From Tubulanus polymorphus (Eukaryota; Nemertea; Palaeonemertea; Tubulaniformes; Tubulanidae): a stretch of 64,000 nt of DNA. This document shows, one piece after another, positions 32,306 through 43,520 of the stretch (position 1 is the stretch's first letter; each line of letters begins with the position of its first letter). The notes below the pieces were generated by a model. It worked only from the letters and a program-made list of their open reading frames with translations. It was not told the origin of the DNA and made no database searches. The translations under genes were made by a program, and so were the position numbers. Location: positions 17,578,001-17,642,000 of the forward strand of contig NC_134025.1 of the NCBI RefSeq assembly GCF_964204645.1, read 5' to 3'.

Positions 32306-32500
32306 TGGTTTGAAGGATCAAACATTAGGTATTGTTTTTACAATGTATGTTGTAAGGTGGTGCTGCCACCTATTCATGTTATGCATGCTTTAGTTTGGAG
32401 AATAGATGCCAAGATGGCTTAATAAACTTTTGTTATATTCATTCGAAAAAATTGATTGTCATCCGGTCTACTTGAAGAATTTAGGAGAATCACCCCGACA
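32306..32500 (+). repeat. BEL 3' LTR
   Basis: This 195-bp LTR is identical to the 5' LTR over its first 147 bases, with five substitutions in the last 48. It is followed by the second TTTGA. Confidence 0.95.
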
Positions 32501-32505
32501 TTTGA
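32501..32505 (+). repeat. 5-bp target-site duplication, right copy (TTTGA)
   Basis: It matches 25951-25955. Confidence 0.85.
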
Positions 32506-33000
32506 TGATTGCAGTTTATCAATATATCAGGACACATCTATCTATGATAGATTCTGTAGGAAATTTTCAGAACAATTAAAACAGATATATACTCCACGAG
32601 CAATGCACGTTCATGTTTCAAAATAATCTGTTAGCATACACATTTAATATTTAGGCAATATAGAAATGATATGAAATCTATAAACTATAGACGAGTTTAA
32701 TACAATTGAATTCATACTGCAGAGTACGATTTAGACTGGACCTGGTACCAGTTTCTGTCGAAACAACATACAGATTTAGTCTGTTCCAAAATTTGGACAG
32801 GACTAGGTTGGCTCTTTTAGGTCCTTTTAAATTAGACCAGTCTAAAATAGACTGGATGAATTTGGAATGGATATTTTACCGGCCTAAGCTGGACTGGGCC
32901 AAATTATACCGGTCTAAAAAAGGTTGTGTGAACGAGCCTATTGGTCCTCATGAAGCTTCCATCAGATGTAGCCAGGTCTATTTGTAAGCTTTATCATATG
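32506..33000. other. 3' part of the intron with a MITE-like segment
   Basis: Positions 32706-32950 carry repeated GACTGGACC / GACCAGTC / ACCGGTCTAAAA words and end GTTGTGTGAACGAGCC, resembling a MITE end and the remnant at 25768-25840. No coding is seen. Confidence 0.45.
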
Positions 33001-34421
33001 TATGTGTTCACGACATACCGGCTGTCCTTTGCTACGAGTTGACACCTGTCCCCCTATCTCTTTCATATCCAGATGGTTAGATTTACAAAACAACAAAAAG
33101 CTCATTCAAAAAGGCTGCCCTCGAAAGTTGTGGTGTTCCCATTCTCGATTATTATCCTGAAGATGCCTCAGATGTAGTCATTGTAGATGGCATGGCTGTC
33201 CTACATTCAATGTCGGTGAAGGAATTGATGAATTTTCAGCAAGTTCTACAGAAATTCTATGATTTCGTCACAGGAATGATAATCGCTAACTGTTCACGAT
33301 TAGATGCTGTAATGGATAGATATTCAGGTTGCAGTATTAAGCTGACCGAAAGATAGAGAAGGCTGCAAGCAGGCATTTTGCTAAAAAACATCACTAATTC
33401 GACCCCAATTACAAAACAATGGGAGAAGTTCCTCAGTATTCCGGACAATAAAATTCTTCTCCTGAACTACATGTACAAAGAAATGCTGAATTTAGGCCAA
33501 ACCCTGCCAAGTGGAATAGATATAATCTTAGGAGGATTCGGTGATCAGCCAACCATAAATTTCAACCAGACGAATCAGGTAATCTCTCCACAGCTAAAAT
33601 CAGATACAGAAGAAGCCGATGGTAGAATTCTCTCATCTTCTCTCTTTGGGAGGAACAGGATCTGTAAATGTGGTCCCGCCAGATACTGATGTATTCATCC
33701 TTCTATTGCATTTCTTTTATAAAATGAAGATAGATAAACTTATCAACAAATTCGACACACCAGCATATTTCCAATTCATGAAGCTGTCAGCCAACTAGGA
33801 GATCTGGTTAAATTTGTCCTGCCAACATACGTATTGACAGGATGCAATAGTCTTTCGGCAATCAGAGGCATAGGCCAGGTAACACCATGGAAAGTGATCA
33901 TGAATGATCCACATATGGTATCCTGCTTGGAGCAATTAGGATCGAGCCTTAATATCTCACCTGAAACCGTAGAGGCATGTTCAAGACTAATTGTAAAATG
34001 CTATAATCGATGTGCACAAGGTTTATCGCTCAATGAACTACGCTATAAACTCTTCTGCCGAAAAGGTTGTACTGCAACCCTGCTACCAACTAAGGATTCA
34101 TTTGGACTTCACATAAAACAAGTGAACTTCCAAATCTATTTATGGATTGAAACAAAAGCGTATGTACCTTCACCTATTGGGAATGGGTGGGAATGAGAAA
34201 AATATGGAAAAATCGAGCCACTGTGGACTGTATCAGATACCGCACCGGCAGATTTAGTGAACATATCTACATGTGGCTGCAAGGGTAATTGTTCAACTCG
34301 CCAATGTACTTGCGTGAAAAATGGACTTCAGTGCACTGATGCATGCTCATGCAGAGACTGCGAAAACTTTTTCATCAAAGTGAACATTGAAACTGTCGAA
34401 GAGAATTTTGACATTACATAG
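33001..34421 (+). pseudogene. FEN1/XPG-like PIN nuclease and C-terminal CXC domain (decayed 3' exon)
   Basis: After LCYELTPVPLSLSYPDG the frame gives DASDVVIVDGMAVLHSM (33165-33220) and AVMDRYSGCSIKLTER (33305-33352), matching in order the first two acidic motifs of FEN1/XPG-type PIN nucleases. SDTEEADGRI (33599-33628) and PPDTDVFILLLHFF (33677-33718) match the E-E and D-x-D motifs. TGCNSLSAIRGIG (33838-33876) matches the helix-hairpin-helix GCD...GIG motif, but with Asn for Asp. The C-terminus reads STCGCKGNCSTRQCTC, KNGLQCTDACSC and RDCENF (34267-34374), a CXC (TSO1-like) cysteine domain, and stops at TAG 34419-34421. Stops at about 33074, 33353 and 34193, plus shifts near 33640 and 33785, show decay. 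It is probably a structure-specific DNA nuclease family; the function is unproven. Confidence 0.8.
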
Positions 34422-34736
34422 ATATTATCAATGATGCAGGTTCGGTCTAAAATTACTTTTAGGTATAAACAATTATCACTGTTAGAAAATTACACCTACA
34501 ATCACAGGCTCCACGGATTAGTAAGCGGAGTGCTACAAGAAATTGTAGAAATTTAGTAAACATTTCCTCTTCAGATTACTCTAAGGCTATTTCTAAGTAT
34601 ACACTACATCAATGTAATCATTGTCTCTAGGCATGTAAAATCAAAACCATTTAATCTTTTAGCGATAATTTACAAATAACAACATTTCTAAATATCGCTT
34701 CTTGAAAAATTCAAATAGTGGATACCTTATTTTTAT
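34422..34736. other. 3' flank of the CXC/PIN gene
   Basis: AT-rich with no recognisable feature. Unit K copy 2 begins immediately after. Confidence 0.45.
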
Positions 34737-36092
34737 TAGGGTTTTCTGTTACATCACAGAAAACCTATTGATTTTCGCGTGTTTATCATTATTATTTGAC
34801 AATTGACATCAAAACTGCAAAGGCTTTCTTACCTTACCGCTGATTCCGATACAATCCATTTTATTTCATTTAACTCACTTCGATCTACAGATACTGCATG
34901 GGAGTTTTGATGAATCAACGTTACAAAAGCACTGTCGGGCCGTAAACAACGAAAATTGAGCCCCATTCAATGACATGTTTTTTAGAGTCGTCATCCCGAA
35001 ATCCACCGGAGGCTGCTCGTCACTTCCATTATCAATTCAAGTATAAATAAACAAATTTATTGCCGAAAGTTTCACACTCAGTCGCGGTCTTTGAACAGTA
35101 ATTATAACAATTACCCATTTTCTTCATCGGTACACTTTACCGATCCACATGATATTTACTACTCCAAATAATACATTATTAGCACTATCGAGCTGTAAAG
35201 ATCGCTAATCAACGCGTGCCATGAGAATCAAATCAAGTACAAATAAATTTATTACTCCCAGTGACTTGACCGAGGGCTTCAAACAGATACTTTTACTATG
35301 TTCTATTTTCCTTTACCAAATTTACCGGATATTTACTACCATAAATCATTTAAGTACCTGCGAGTCGTAGGTCTAAACTAAACAGGCCGAACAGATTCAG
35401 CAGAGAAAAGCTGTAGTGTTGACGAGGTATCAAAATAAATGAATTTATTACTACAGTGATTTGGCCCCGGCTTGAACCATGCATCAGCATTCTATTTTTA
35501 GTACAGTACATATCGATATTTACTAAATACAAGTATATGAGACACTCTTATCCGCAAGCTGGACTCACGCTTGTATTCGGAGTCAGTGTTTGCCGCGGGG
35601 ATAGGAGATCGTTTCTAGGTCGCTTGAAATGTTCATTGAGTTGTACGCGACCTTTAGGCCTACCAGTACACTGAGCTTTACTGTCTCAAACAAACACATG
35701 TAATGGTTGTGATAATTAACGGACTCATGAATTGAACTCCAAAACAGAATTTGCAAAAAGAAATCCGGCAACATTGCTGCAATGTACAAAGATTTCTTTC
35801 TTCATAATCCAAAAATGAAATCGATTTTACGAATTGAATATCCCAGAGCTAGACCTATCCCTGTTAAATAAGGTGTAGGAATTCGATGTTTAGGAGGGTT
35901 GAAATTCAATAGGCCTAAGACCAATCCATCCGGATGTTAGGCCTACGCATATACATAGGCTTACGTAGGCTAGTAGCCTCTACTAGGTTAAAGCTAAGTT
36001 CACTGTAAAGCAGGAATCAGATTTGTATTAGTGATTAACTAGTTCTGACTTCCAATGATCAATCACAATAATCAACGATATTTCATCTGCAA

Positions 36093-37195
36093 TTAGGGGT
36101 CAAGGGACACCATGCCCACTTGGGAAGTGGTTTCAAATGCTCAACAATCTAACAATTTCAATACATAACGCCCCCTAGTGACCATATACAAAAACCAATG
36201 ACCTTGAAAACCACCACAATCATAGAACATGTCAGCAGCTATGATTTTGTAATTGATTGTGATAACAAAATATGCCTCGTTACCAATTTAATATGGAAAT
36301 ACAAAGTTATTCTACTATTCAACGCCCCTGGTGACCATATGCGAAACCCAATGACCTTAAAACTCACCACAATCGTAGTACATGTCAAGAAATACAACTT
36401 TGCAATTGATCATGGTAACAAAATATGCCTAGGTACAAATATAATATAGAAATACTAAGTTATTGTATTATTCAACGCCCCCTGGTGGCCACATACAAAA
36501 ACCAATGACCTCTGAAACTCAACAAAATCATAGAACACTTTATGGGCTACAACTTTCCGATTGAAAATAGTAAGACAATATGCTTAGGTATCAATTTAAT
36601 GTGGAAAAACTTTTCCCACCTGCGAATGAGTAATGATGACACCAAAATGGCCGCCAATTGCGTCATAATTGGCAGATCAAAAATACCTGTCTCAGGTATA
36701 AAACATCTCTTTCTAAAGAATACCTATCACAAATTGCAATGAGAAATGGCAAAACAGTAGGAAGCTACAGGACTTAGAATTCTGGCCAAAATTGACGTTT
36801 TTGGGCACTAAAAAAGTCATAGGACAGCAATCTTGAGTCAGATCGACCCAATTTATCTTATGCTGATGGGCACTTGGTAGATCCAAATATAAACTAAAGA
36901 TCAAGGTAATTGATCAAAGCATCTTCAAAATTTCCCTCGAAAACTTCGAAAATGTGTAAAAAGTGCTGACTTTGGCGAACAACAATGGTTGCAAGTCGGC
37001 CATCTTGAATCTTACAGGGCCAGATTTTGGGCTGAAGATGTGTCTAGGGTAGATACATGTATAAATTAAATATCAAGACATTACCTTGAAGCGTCTTCAA
37101 AACTTCCCAAAATAACTGGATTCCGTCTACGGACAGACGGATGGACGGATGGCGGACAAAAAGTGAACGTAATAGCCCTTAAGTCCCAAGTGGGC
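36093..37195 (+). mobile_element. R1 repeat element, copy 2
   Basis: It starts TTAGGGGTCAAGGGACACC and ends AAGTCCCAAGTGGGC, with three ~150-bp CGCCCC(C)TGGTGACC modules. It sits between LR-A and R2 of unit K; in copy 3 (about 43985-44010) LR-A joins R2 directly with GGCAAAAATGAAG-type sequence, so R1 was inserted here. It contains about 130 bp (36680-36810) that R1 copy 1 lacks. Confidence 0.75.
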
Positions 37196-37199
37196 AAAA

Positions 37200-37980
37200 A
37201 TGAAGATTTTTTTAAATTTCGTCTGAGCAGACAGCTTCATTGAGTTATTTCATCATTAATGAAATTGGTATTTCATTAATTCCTAATGACTTAAGTTACT
37301 GCAGAGCCCCAGAAAGATCTTTTTTCGTTCAAAAAGCCTTTCGCTCGAAATTTTTTTCGTCGAAATAAAAAATTTGAAACAAAAATATTTTGTTCGATTG
37401 AACCAATTTGAAAAAAATTTTTAAGACAAAGTTGTTTTCGTTCGAACAAATCTTTTTTGTCCATACGAAACGTCGGTCGGTCGAACAAAATCCTTTTCAT
37501 TTGAACAAAATTTTCTTGTCAGAATGTTAAGTTTTCCGTTCGATCAAGTATATTTTAAAAAGTTTTTCAATCGAACAGAATTATTTTCATTCAAACATTT
37601 GTTCGAACGAAATTGTTTTCACACGACAAAATGTTTTTGTCAGGACAAAAAGTTTTTACCTTCAACAATAACATAGCTTTTTACTCATATTTACTCACAT
37701 AATTTTTTTGTCAGACCGAAGAAAAGTTTTCATTTGAACAAAAAGCGTATTGTTCGATCAAACAGAATTGTTTTCATTCGAACAAGATTTTCTTGTCGGA
37801 ACATTAAGTTTTTCGTTCGAACAGATATATTGCTCGATCGAAGCGTTTTTCATTCCGAAGAGCAAAATTTTGGTGGAACTAAATAGTCTTTTTGTTATAA
37901 TGAGTAATCTTAATTCGAACAAAATAATCTTCTCATTTGAACACAAAGGTATAATCTGAACCTGGGATTTCTTTGTATCC
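37200..37980. repeat. R2 block, TTCGAACAAAA-rich, copy 2
   Basis: It has the same words as copy 1, with a left edge AAAATGAAGATTTTTTT and GATGACTTAAGTTACTGC at about 37287. The TTAAGT site here is the uninterrupted version of the site filled in copy 3. Confidence 0.75.
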
Positions 37981-38055
37981 AATATCCATATCATGCCTTT
38001 CGGGTTGAAGCCCATCTTCCATATTTCTGACAAAAAACGGAACACAGCTTGTTAA

Positions 38056-39032
38056 CCCTTACAATACCACTACCGTATGGCATACGGTACAAATTGGCAA
38101 GCTAGCATACCCATACCATATGTGATACGGTATCACTTAACCCTTCTTCTAGAAGGCATATCTATCAGTATCAGCCGGTGCTGCCATCTGCATAAAATCC
38201 AAGATGGCAACAGCCAGGAAAAAACAATTTGGCTGGATGAAACGGTTCAGCAGCTCGTATATGATGCTGACAGTGATGCTGGTGACTTGGGAGTGACAAG
38301 GAATATGACAGCAGCAGTTCAGATGATGAGACTTAGTCAGAAAATAGGTTTATAGTGCCGGCTATGATCTTGATGATAAAAATGAAACCAGTGACAATTT
38401 TCTTAGACCCTGTTGATACGGTTGTCATGACAACGGACAACAATAACAATAATGAAGAACCAGAAACTGTCCATGCTCAAGGTCTTATATATCCAAATAA
38501 TGTGTCTTATTTGTAAGCCTAATGGTTATCAACACCATGGTATACAATGTATCAGTGTCAAATACAAATGTAACAATTTTCTGAGGCCTGAGATTATACC
38601 CCAATGAAACCCCTTAAATCCGGCCTTCCGACATATCGGTGAAGAAGTTGGTAAATGAGTGAAAAAAATAAATTTTTTAGTTGTTCTATTGCTTTTGAAT
38701 TTTTACTACATAAAGTAAGGATATATGGCATACTATTTCAGTTGGAATTGAATAGTTCGGTGCATTTTGCTGGTGACAGAGCAGTTTATCTGAAACTTTT
38801 TCGTGAATTTTTGATGGCGGCCATCTTGGAGTATGTGACCTTGACCTCAAGTTCACTTATATCTAAATTATTTATGTCTACATTGTTGGCCCAAAAGCTA
38901 TCAACAACATGCTATATAAATTTTCTGTGTCAGATACCTTGGTAACTATTCTATGAAGTTTCAAATATACCCCTATAAACCCTTAAATTCCCTCCAGTAC
39001 AGCAGCGGAGACACTATGTGGTATTGAAACGG
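38056..39032 (+). mobile_element. piggyBac-like element, non-autonomous (977 bp)
   Basis: It is flanked by TTAA on both sides (38052-38055, 39033-39036). The ends are CCCTTACAATACCAC and, reversed, CCGTTTCAATACCACA, giving an imperfect ~15-bp TIR that starts with CC, as in piggyBac. The related locus at 6975-6990 reads CTTGTTTAGGTC across the equivalent point, an unoccupied site. A 92-codon frame (38077-38355) carries an acidic VYDADSDAGDLG stretch like the N-terminus of piggyBac transposases, but the catalytic domain is absent. Confidence 0.75.
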
Positions 39033-39036
39033 TTAA

Positions 39037-39340
39037 GGTCGTTTTGGAAATATACTCTGTCCGGTACATTTTGAATTACTCTGTATATCATCTATCAGGA
39101 GAGTGAAGAAAAGCCGACTTAGGATACAACCTTGCGTGACTTCACTAGTTAGACCGATTTATTCCAAAATGAGATTTCGGCCTCCTGTTTTCATTCAGAG
39201 AAATCTGCTGAGCCATTTAAGCGACCCATTATTGAAACTGTTTCTGAATAGCGTCCATCTGGTCCAGTCATCCATGGTTTCAAAGTAGGCCTAATTGACT
39301 GTTTGTCAACTGTCCATTTATAAAACCGACGGAATTTCTC
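39037..39340 (-). pseudogene. LINE reverse-transcriptase fragment (copy 2)
   Basis: The minus strand reads TSEVTQGCI followed by LFFTLLIDDIQ, a degenerate SGVxQGSI...INDL palm region, plus LKWLSRFL-like sequence. It aligns with 6985-7385 and, reversed, 42345-42615. Confidence 0.7.
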
Positions 39341-39389
39341 TCGCTATCATCTTACACGGATATTGTGTATCTTCTCATCTCATCGTTTT

Positions 39390-39790
39390 ATTGTGAAATT
39401 CTTATTGTCTCAATAAAGAATGAATTGAATTATCATCAGTATGCTGCGCATGAATACCAATTTCTAGACTGGTTACTGGTCTCTATCTCCAATTAGATAT
39501 TGAATGGGAAAGGCAACCAGTCTATTACAATTTCAAAACTGATCACGCACGCTCAAACCAAGGTTGGGGTGCGCTGCTGAAATAACAAAACTGATAAAAT
39601 AAATCATAAAACAAAGATATAGCCAATATACGAAAAGAACCTATATCTTATTACTGCATTAAATGTGTGTTAATATCAGCGCCCAAGAAAATTTCTAACG
39701 AAAGTTATCGACTCCCCAAGCAAGTTATCAAGCCGTGTGGTAGCAATATGGGCTGTCAAGCTTGCAAGCCCACAAGAATTATAATTCGTC
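39390..39790 (+). repeat. Dispersed repeat R8, copy 1
   Basis: It aligns with 50495-50815, sharing GTGAAATT.TTATTGTC, AATAAAGAATG, GCGCATGAATACCAATTTC, TGCGCTGCTGAAATAACAAAA and CATCGACTCCCCAAGCAAGTT-like words. It begins with a LINE-3'-tail-like AATAAA/GAATT segment. A ~65-bp insert (39463-39535) is absent from copy 2. Confidence 0.7.
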
Positions 39791-40962
39791 ATAAACAAAG
39801 TTATTTTATAAAAGAAAACTTTCATTTGACCGCCACTTGAAACATCGCATTCATATGTGCAGTAGAGCGTTCATCAGGTATAGCGTGAATGTGTGTGTAT
39901 GTATTCATCACTCACGCAAGCATGATCAGATAAAGAAGGCAGTCAAAACAAACTATTCAATGAAACAATACCGACGGCATATACATATTTCAAATATAAT
40001 TTATCAAATTCTCACAAGCTGAAATGGTCAAAATTTGTTCTTCACTATTTCATCTTCCAGTTATTCCAAAATATATTAGGTGTCTGCACTTTTTTGATAG
40101 GGTCGCCCAGAAACCATTATCAGAGGTATATTTCTTTGAGCTAATACATTACCAAGACAAATCCAGGTAAGGAAACTATTGACATTGCCATACCTATGTA
40201 CTAGTTAGGCTACTAATTTAAACAGCCTAAACTCGATTATTTTCTTAACCATCCAAATATCAAGTGTGCCACATAGGCATACATGCCAACATTGGGATTA
40301 CCACTTTCAGTATTTTTGGTTAAAAGTTCCGTTTTTTTCAGTATTATTTTCAAAAACATTTTCTTTAGCAACATTTTCAGTATTTTAATATCTTAATCGG
40401 TATTTTCTAATCTTTACCTTAAGAATCATCCGTACTCAGTTCATTAGATCAGCAGCATTTCGTAAAAAGAGAAGAATCTGGACAGCTAGCAATAAAGCAA
40501 ATTGGCTTCCTTTCTTGAAAAGGAATAAACATGTGGAAATAGCTGGCTGTAATAGTCTTTATGACTCTAAACACACAGTTCTTCAGTGGTACTGGCATGT
40601 CTAAATCCCCACCCTTGCTCTTTCTCAACATCTTAACACCTTTAACTTAACTTATATATTTTCACTTTTACAATCTCAAAAAGTGCCATCAAAGCTGCAT
40701 CTGATTAAGGGATCGGACATGTTCAAATAGGACTACAAACAAGACTTCACACACAGCAAATTTTGAATTGAATTGAATGACAATTCGGCCTATATTAGTT
40801 ACTAATATTGGCCAACTTAAAAAACATAACAAATACAGATGAATCATACGGGTTGGTATGTATGCGTACGGTCGAATGAAATGATCGCCATTTTGTTTTT
40901 CGATTGCGGCTTTGCCATAATTTTGATATTGGTTTTCCCAATACATCAGAAGCCCATAAATT
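39791..40962. other. Unassigned AT-rich DNA
   Basis: AAACAAACTATTCAATGAAACAATACC at 39948-39974 recalls the MITE-internal sequence near 19350 and 20230. No gene was recognised. Confidence 0.4.
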
Positions 40963-41262
40963 CCGGGTATTTCCTGTATATCCCAAAACAGCCAATCACA
41001 TTTGCTCGTAGAGACTACACCCCAAAATCAAGGTCATTGCAATTTCATATGCAATAGCTAAGAAATTTCCGGCGAAAAACTATTTTTCAGAAAATTTGAC
41101 CATGTCATCAACAGAGGTTTCGTATGTTTTCAATCGCATCAATTATACGTGGTTTAGGCCGGGAACCAATTTAATAAATGCTCACATGAAAAGAATGTAC
41201 TGCAATTTTGCATAATTGGCTCACAGCCAATTCCGCTATCGCTAACAAAGGTAAACCAAAAC
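40963..41262 (+). repeat. Dispersed repeat R7, copy 2
   Basis: It matches 20365-20666 in direct orientation over about 300 bp, with scattered differences. Confidence 0.75.
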
Positions 41263-42309
41263 TTTTAAACAATTTACACTTCTATGAAAAGGCCTGATCA
41301 TTCAGATTTAAAGAATCCAGGATGAGCTAGCTCTAGTTATCAATTTGAGAAGATATTAGCTAAAGTCTATTTACAGCGAGTTGACAGGAGGCTTTTTCTC
41401 CACATCAAAGAGCAGCTGCTGCTGTGAGCTGTCAGATAGCTGCTACACAAATGATGAATCACAGCTGTGCTGACCCACTGCAGCCCAGCGTCCACCAAGA
41501 GTGAATAACACACACGCATATGCACACACCACACACAGACCACACCACACATATCGCACACACCACACACACGCACACCCTTATGAAAGTAAAGTGCACT
41601 TCAAGTGCACTTCCATGAGTAAAGTACACTCAAAGTGTACTCAGTGTACCCGGTGCTTGACTTCAAATTCAAATGTGCAAAAACGAATTTGAAAAAATAT
41701 CAGGTTTTCATTAGGGCACAACTTGCATCTCAACCACTCAGTTCTTTAATATTACAAAAGTCAGTTTAAAATGCAAATGATTTGGTTGACAAATTCATTA
41801 TTAATATCAGCGATGATTCTTCGCCTGAATCAGATTCATATTCGGTATATAATATGGGTGCATCCGCAAAAGATAGTGACTGGGTAGGATTGGAGTTCTG
41901 TGCCATCTTATCATCTAGATATAATAATGCCATAGTTGCTGAATCTGTGTAAAAACCATAGCAACAAGCCACTTAACTGGTGCAGCATGCACTCTGCAAC
42001 AGATATCACTACTGTAAACTGATACCCCTGTGGACAAAGAGCCACCCGTCGTTGTGAATAGACTTTACATTCATGGAGTAGTCATTTGACAAATCAATAC
42101 CCCAAACTATAATAGACCAGCAAAAGTATGTTACTGTCAAAGTAAATTACTGCCGAAATAGTTCCACTTATTTTTAGCTCTGTACTTTGTACTCTTTAGC
42201 TAATCATGGTATTTCAATCTTGAATTAAGTGTTGATTTCCATTTGACTAAATGCTATTTCTTCAATTGCATAACTCATAATTGGTATAATACGTAGTCCA
42301 GAAAACTAA
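41263..42309. other. Unassigned DNA with a CA-rich tract and a small MITE
   Basis: A CACACAC-rich microsatellite lies at 41507-41578. A foldback element from 41579 (CCTTATGAAAGTAAAGTGCA) to about 41716 (TTTTCATTAGGG) holds AAGTGCACTT palindromes. A related stretch with CACTTTCAAGTGTACTTT and TTTTCATAAGGGC is at about 54485-54602. No gene was recognised. Confidence 0.55.
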
Positions 42310-42344
42310 TGACAAAATATAGCTGCAAAGCAGCGATAACGGGT

Positions 42345-42615
42345 TTTCTGCACAGTCTTAGAATCCTGTTCAACGGCGGATTTCGACAAAGCATTTGATA
42401 AGGCACAACATCAGCCATTACTAAACAGGCTATTAGGAAACAGTATCAATGATAGGTCGCTCAAATGGCTCAGCAGTTATCTCTGAACGAAAACTTGTAG
42501 CCAAAATCAACGAACCGCCTCATCTTGGAATAAGTCGGTCTAACTAGTGGAGTCAAGGTAGTATCCTAAGTCGTCATTTGTCCTGACAAATGAAATATAC
42601 TAGACCGAGTAAATT
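42345..42615 (+). pseudogene. LINE reverse-transcriptase fragment (copy 3)
   Basis: The plus strand reads DFDKAFDKAQHQPLLNRLL, then NSINDRSLKWLSSYL and a stop. This is motif A (D-F-x-K-A-F-D) and the following helix of non-LTR RTs. It then becomes disrupted near GGAGTCAAGGTAGTATCC, the SGVxQGSI region. Confidence 0.8.
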
Positions 42616-42619
42616 TCCA

Positions 42620-43194
42620 AAACGACCTAACACGCCGTTCGACCAAAAAACTTAATGTTTCGACAAGAAAATCTTGTTCGAGTGCAAACAATTCTGTTTG
42701 ATCGAGCAATACACTTTTTGTTTGAATCAAAACTTTTCTTCATTCTGACAAAAAATGTGTTCCAATAAAAAGCTATGTTTTTGTTGAAATGAAAAACTTT
42801 TTGTCCCGGCAAAAAATTTGGTTAAGCGAAAACAATTTTTTTCGAACGAATGTTTGAATGAAAAAAATTCTGTTCGATTGAACGAAATACTCAATACTTT
42901 TGGTTTAGAAACTTTTTACAATATACTTGTTCGAACGAAAAACTTAATGTTCCGACAAGAAAATTCTGTTCAAATTAAAACTATGCTGTTTGATCGAACG
43001 TTTGTTCGAACGAAAACCTTTCGTTTGGACAAAAAAAAAGTTTGGTCAGCTTTGTTCGAACGATTGTTTCAAATTGGTTCAATCGAACAGAATATTATTA
43101 GTTCGAACGAAATAAATTTTGTTCCGACGAAAGAATTTTCAAGCGAAAGGTCTTTTGAACGAAAAAAAAGGTATTTCTGGGTCTCCGCAGTAAC
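42620..43194. repeat. R2 block, TTCGAACAAAA-rich, copy 3 (reversed)
   Basis: It contains repeated TTCGAACGAAAA and GATCGAAC words, the reverse of copies 1 and 2. It ends GCAGTAACTTAA, where a MITE interrupts. Confidence 0.75.
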
Positions 43195-43198
43195 TTAA

Positions 43199-43514
43199 TG
43201 CCGGACATAGGTCAAGATGCGATCATTGCATTGCATCGCAAGTTTCGGTGCATGTCGGTTACGATACGATTGTCAGCAACTGTTTGCGACTATAGTTTCT
43301 GCCAGTTGCAACAGCGCCTAGGTCACGTGACAGTCGTGTCGCGTCGAAGAAAGTAGAACACGTGCGACTCCTTGTGAGTGGCGTTGCTGACAGTCGCAAC
43401 CCGTCGCAAGGGAGCGTAGGTCGATGAGTCGTTGCGACACAATCGTCGCTAGCGGTCGCAGTGAATGGCGTCGCAGTGAGTCACAAGCCGTCGCAAAGCC
43501 GACCTACGTCCGGC
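43199..43514. mobile_element. MITE with TAA/TTAA target duplication (~316 bp)
   Basis: Its ends are GCCGGACATAGGTC and GACCTACGTCCGGC (one mismatch in 14), flanked by TTAA at 43195-43198 and 43515-43518. The interior is rich in GTCGCAAC-type words and is GC-richer than its surroundings. A 3-bp TAA duplication with ends TGCCGGAC/AGCCGGAC also fits, which would suggest PIF/Harbinger. The intact target GTAACTTAAGTCATT is visible, reversed, in copy 2 at about 37285-37301. Confidence 0.75.
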
Positions 43515-43520
43515 TTAAGT

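Larger units (their letters stand above)
25956..32500 (+). mobile_element. BEL/Pao LTR retrotransposon, nearly complete
   Basis: The element is 6545 bp with two 195-bp LTRs that start TGG and end ACA. It has a primer-binding-like site just inside the left LTR, a polypurine tract before the right LTR and a 5-bp TTTGA target duplication. It encodes gag, protease, RT, RNase H and integrase in one frame. The pol order with integrase last, the DDGST protease and the DUF1759-type gag fix the BEL/Pao class. It lies in an intron of the decayed FEN1-like/CXC gene, in the same orientation. Five LTR mismatches in 195 positions suggest a fairly recent insertion. A nonsense codon and an integrase substitution make this copy non-autonomous. 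Confidence 0.95.
34737..39340 (+). mobile_element. Composite mobile unit K, copy 2, with nested insertions
   Basis: It has a hairpin end (34738-34766), LR-A (to 36092), an R1 insertion (36093-37195), R2 (37200-37980), a piggyBac-like insertion (38056-39032) and a LINE fragment (39037-39340). After removing the insertions the order equals copies 1 and 3. The far end lacks the R4 sequence, so this copy is truncated or diverged near 39340. Confidence 0.6.

Noticed and set aside
41507-41578. CA-rich tract as a coding region
   Set aside because: The open frame is a microsatellite artefact rich in His and Thr.
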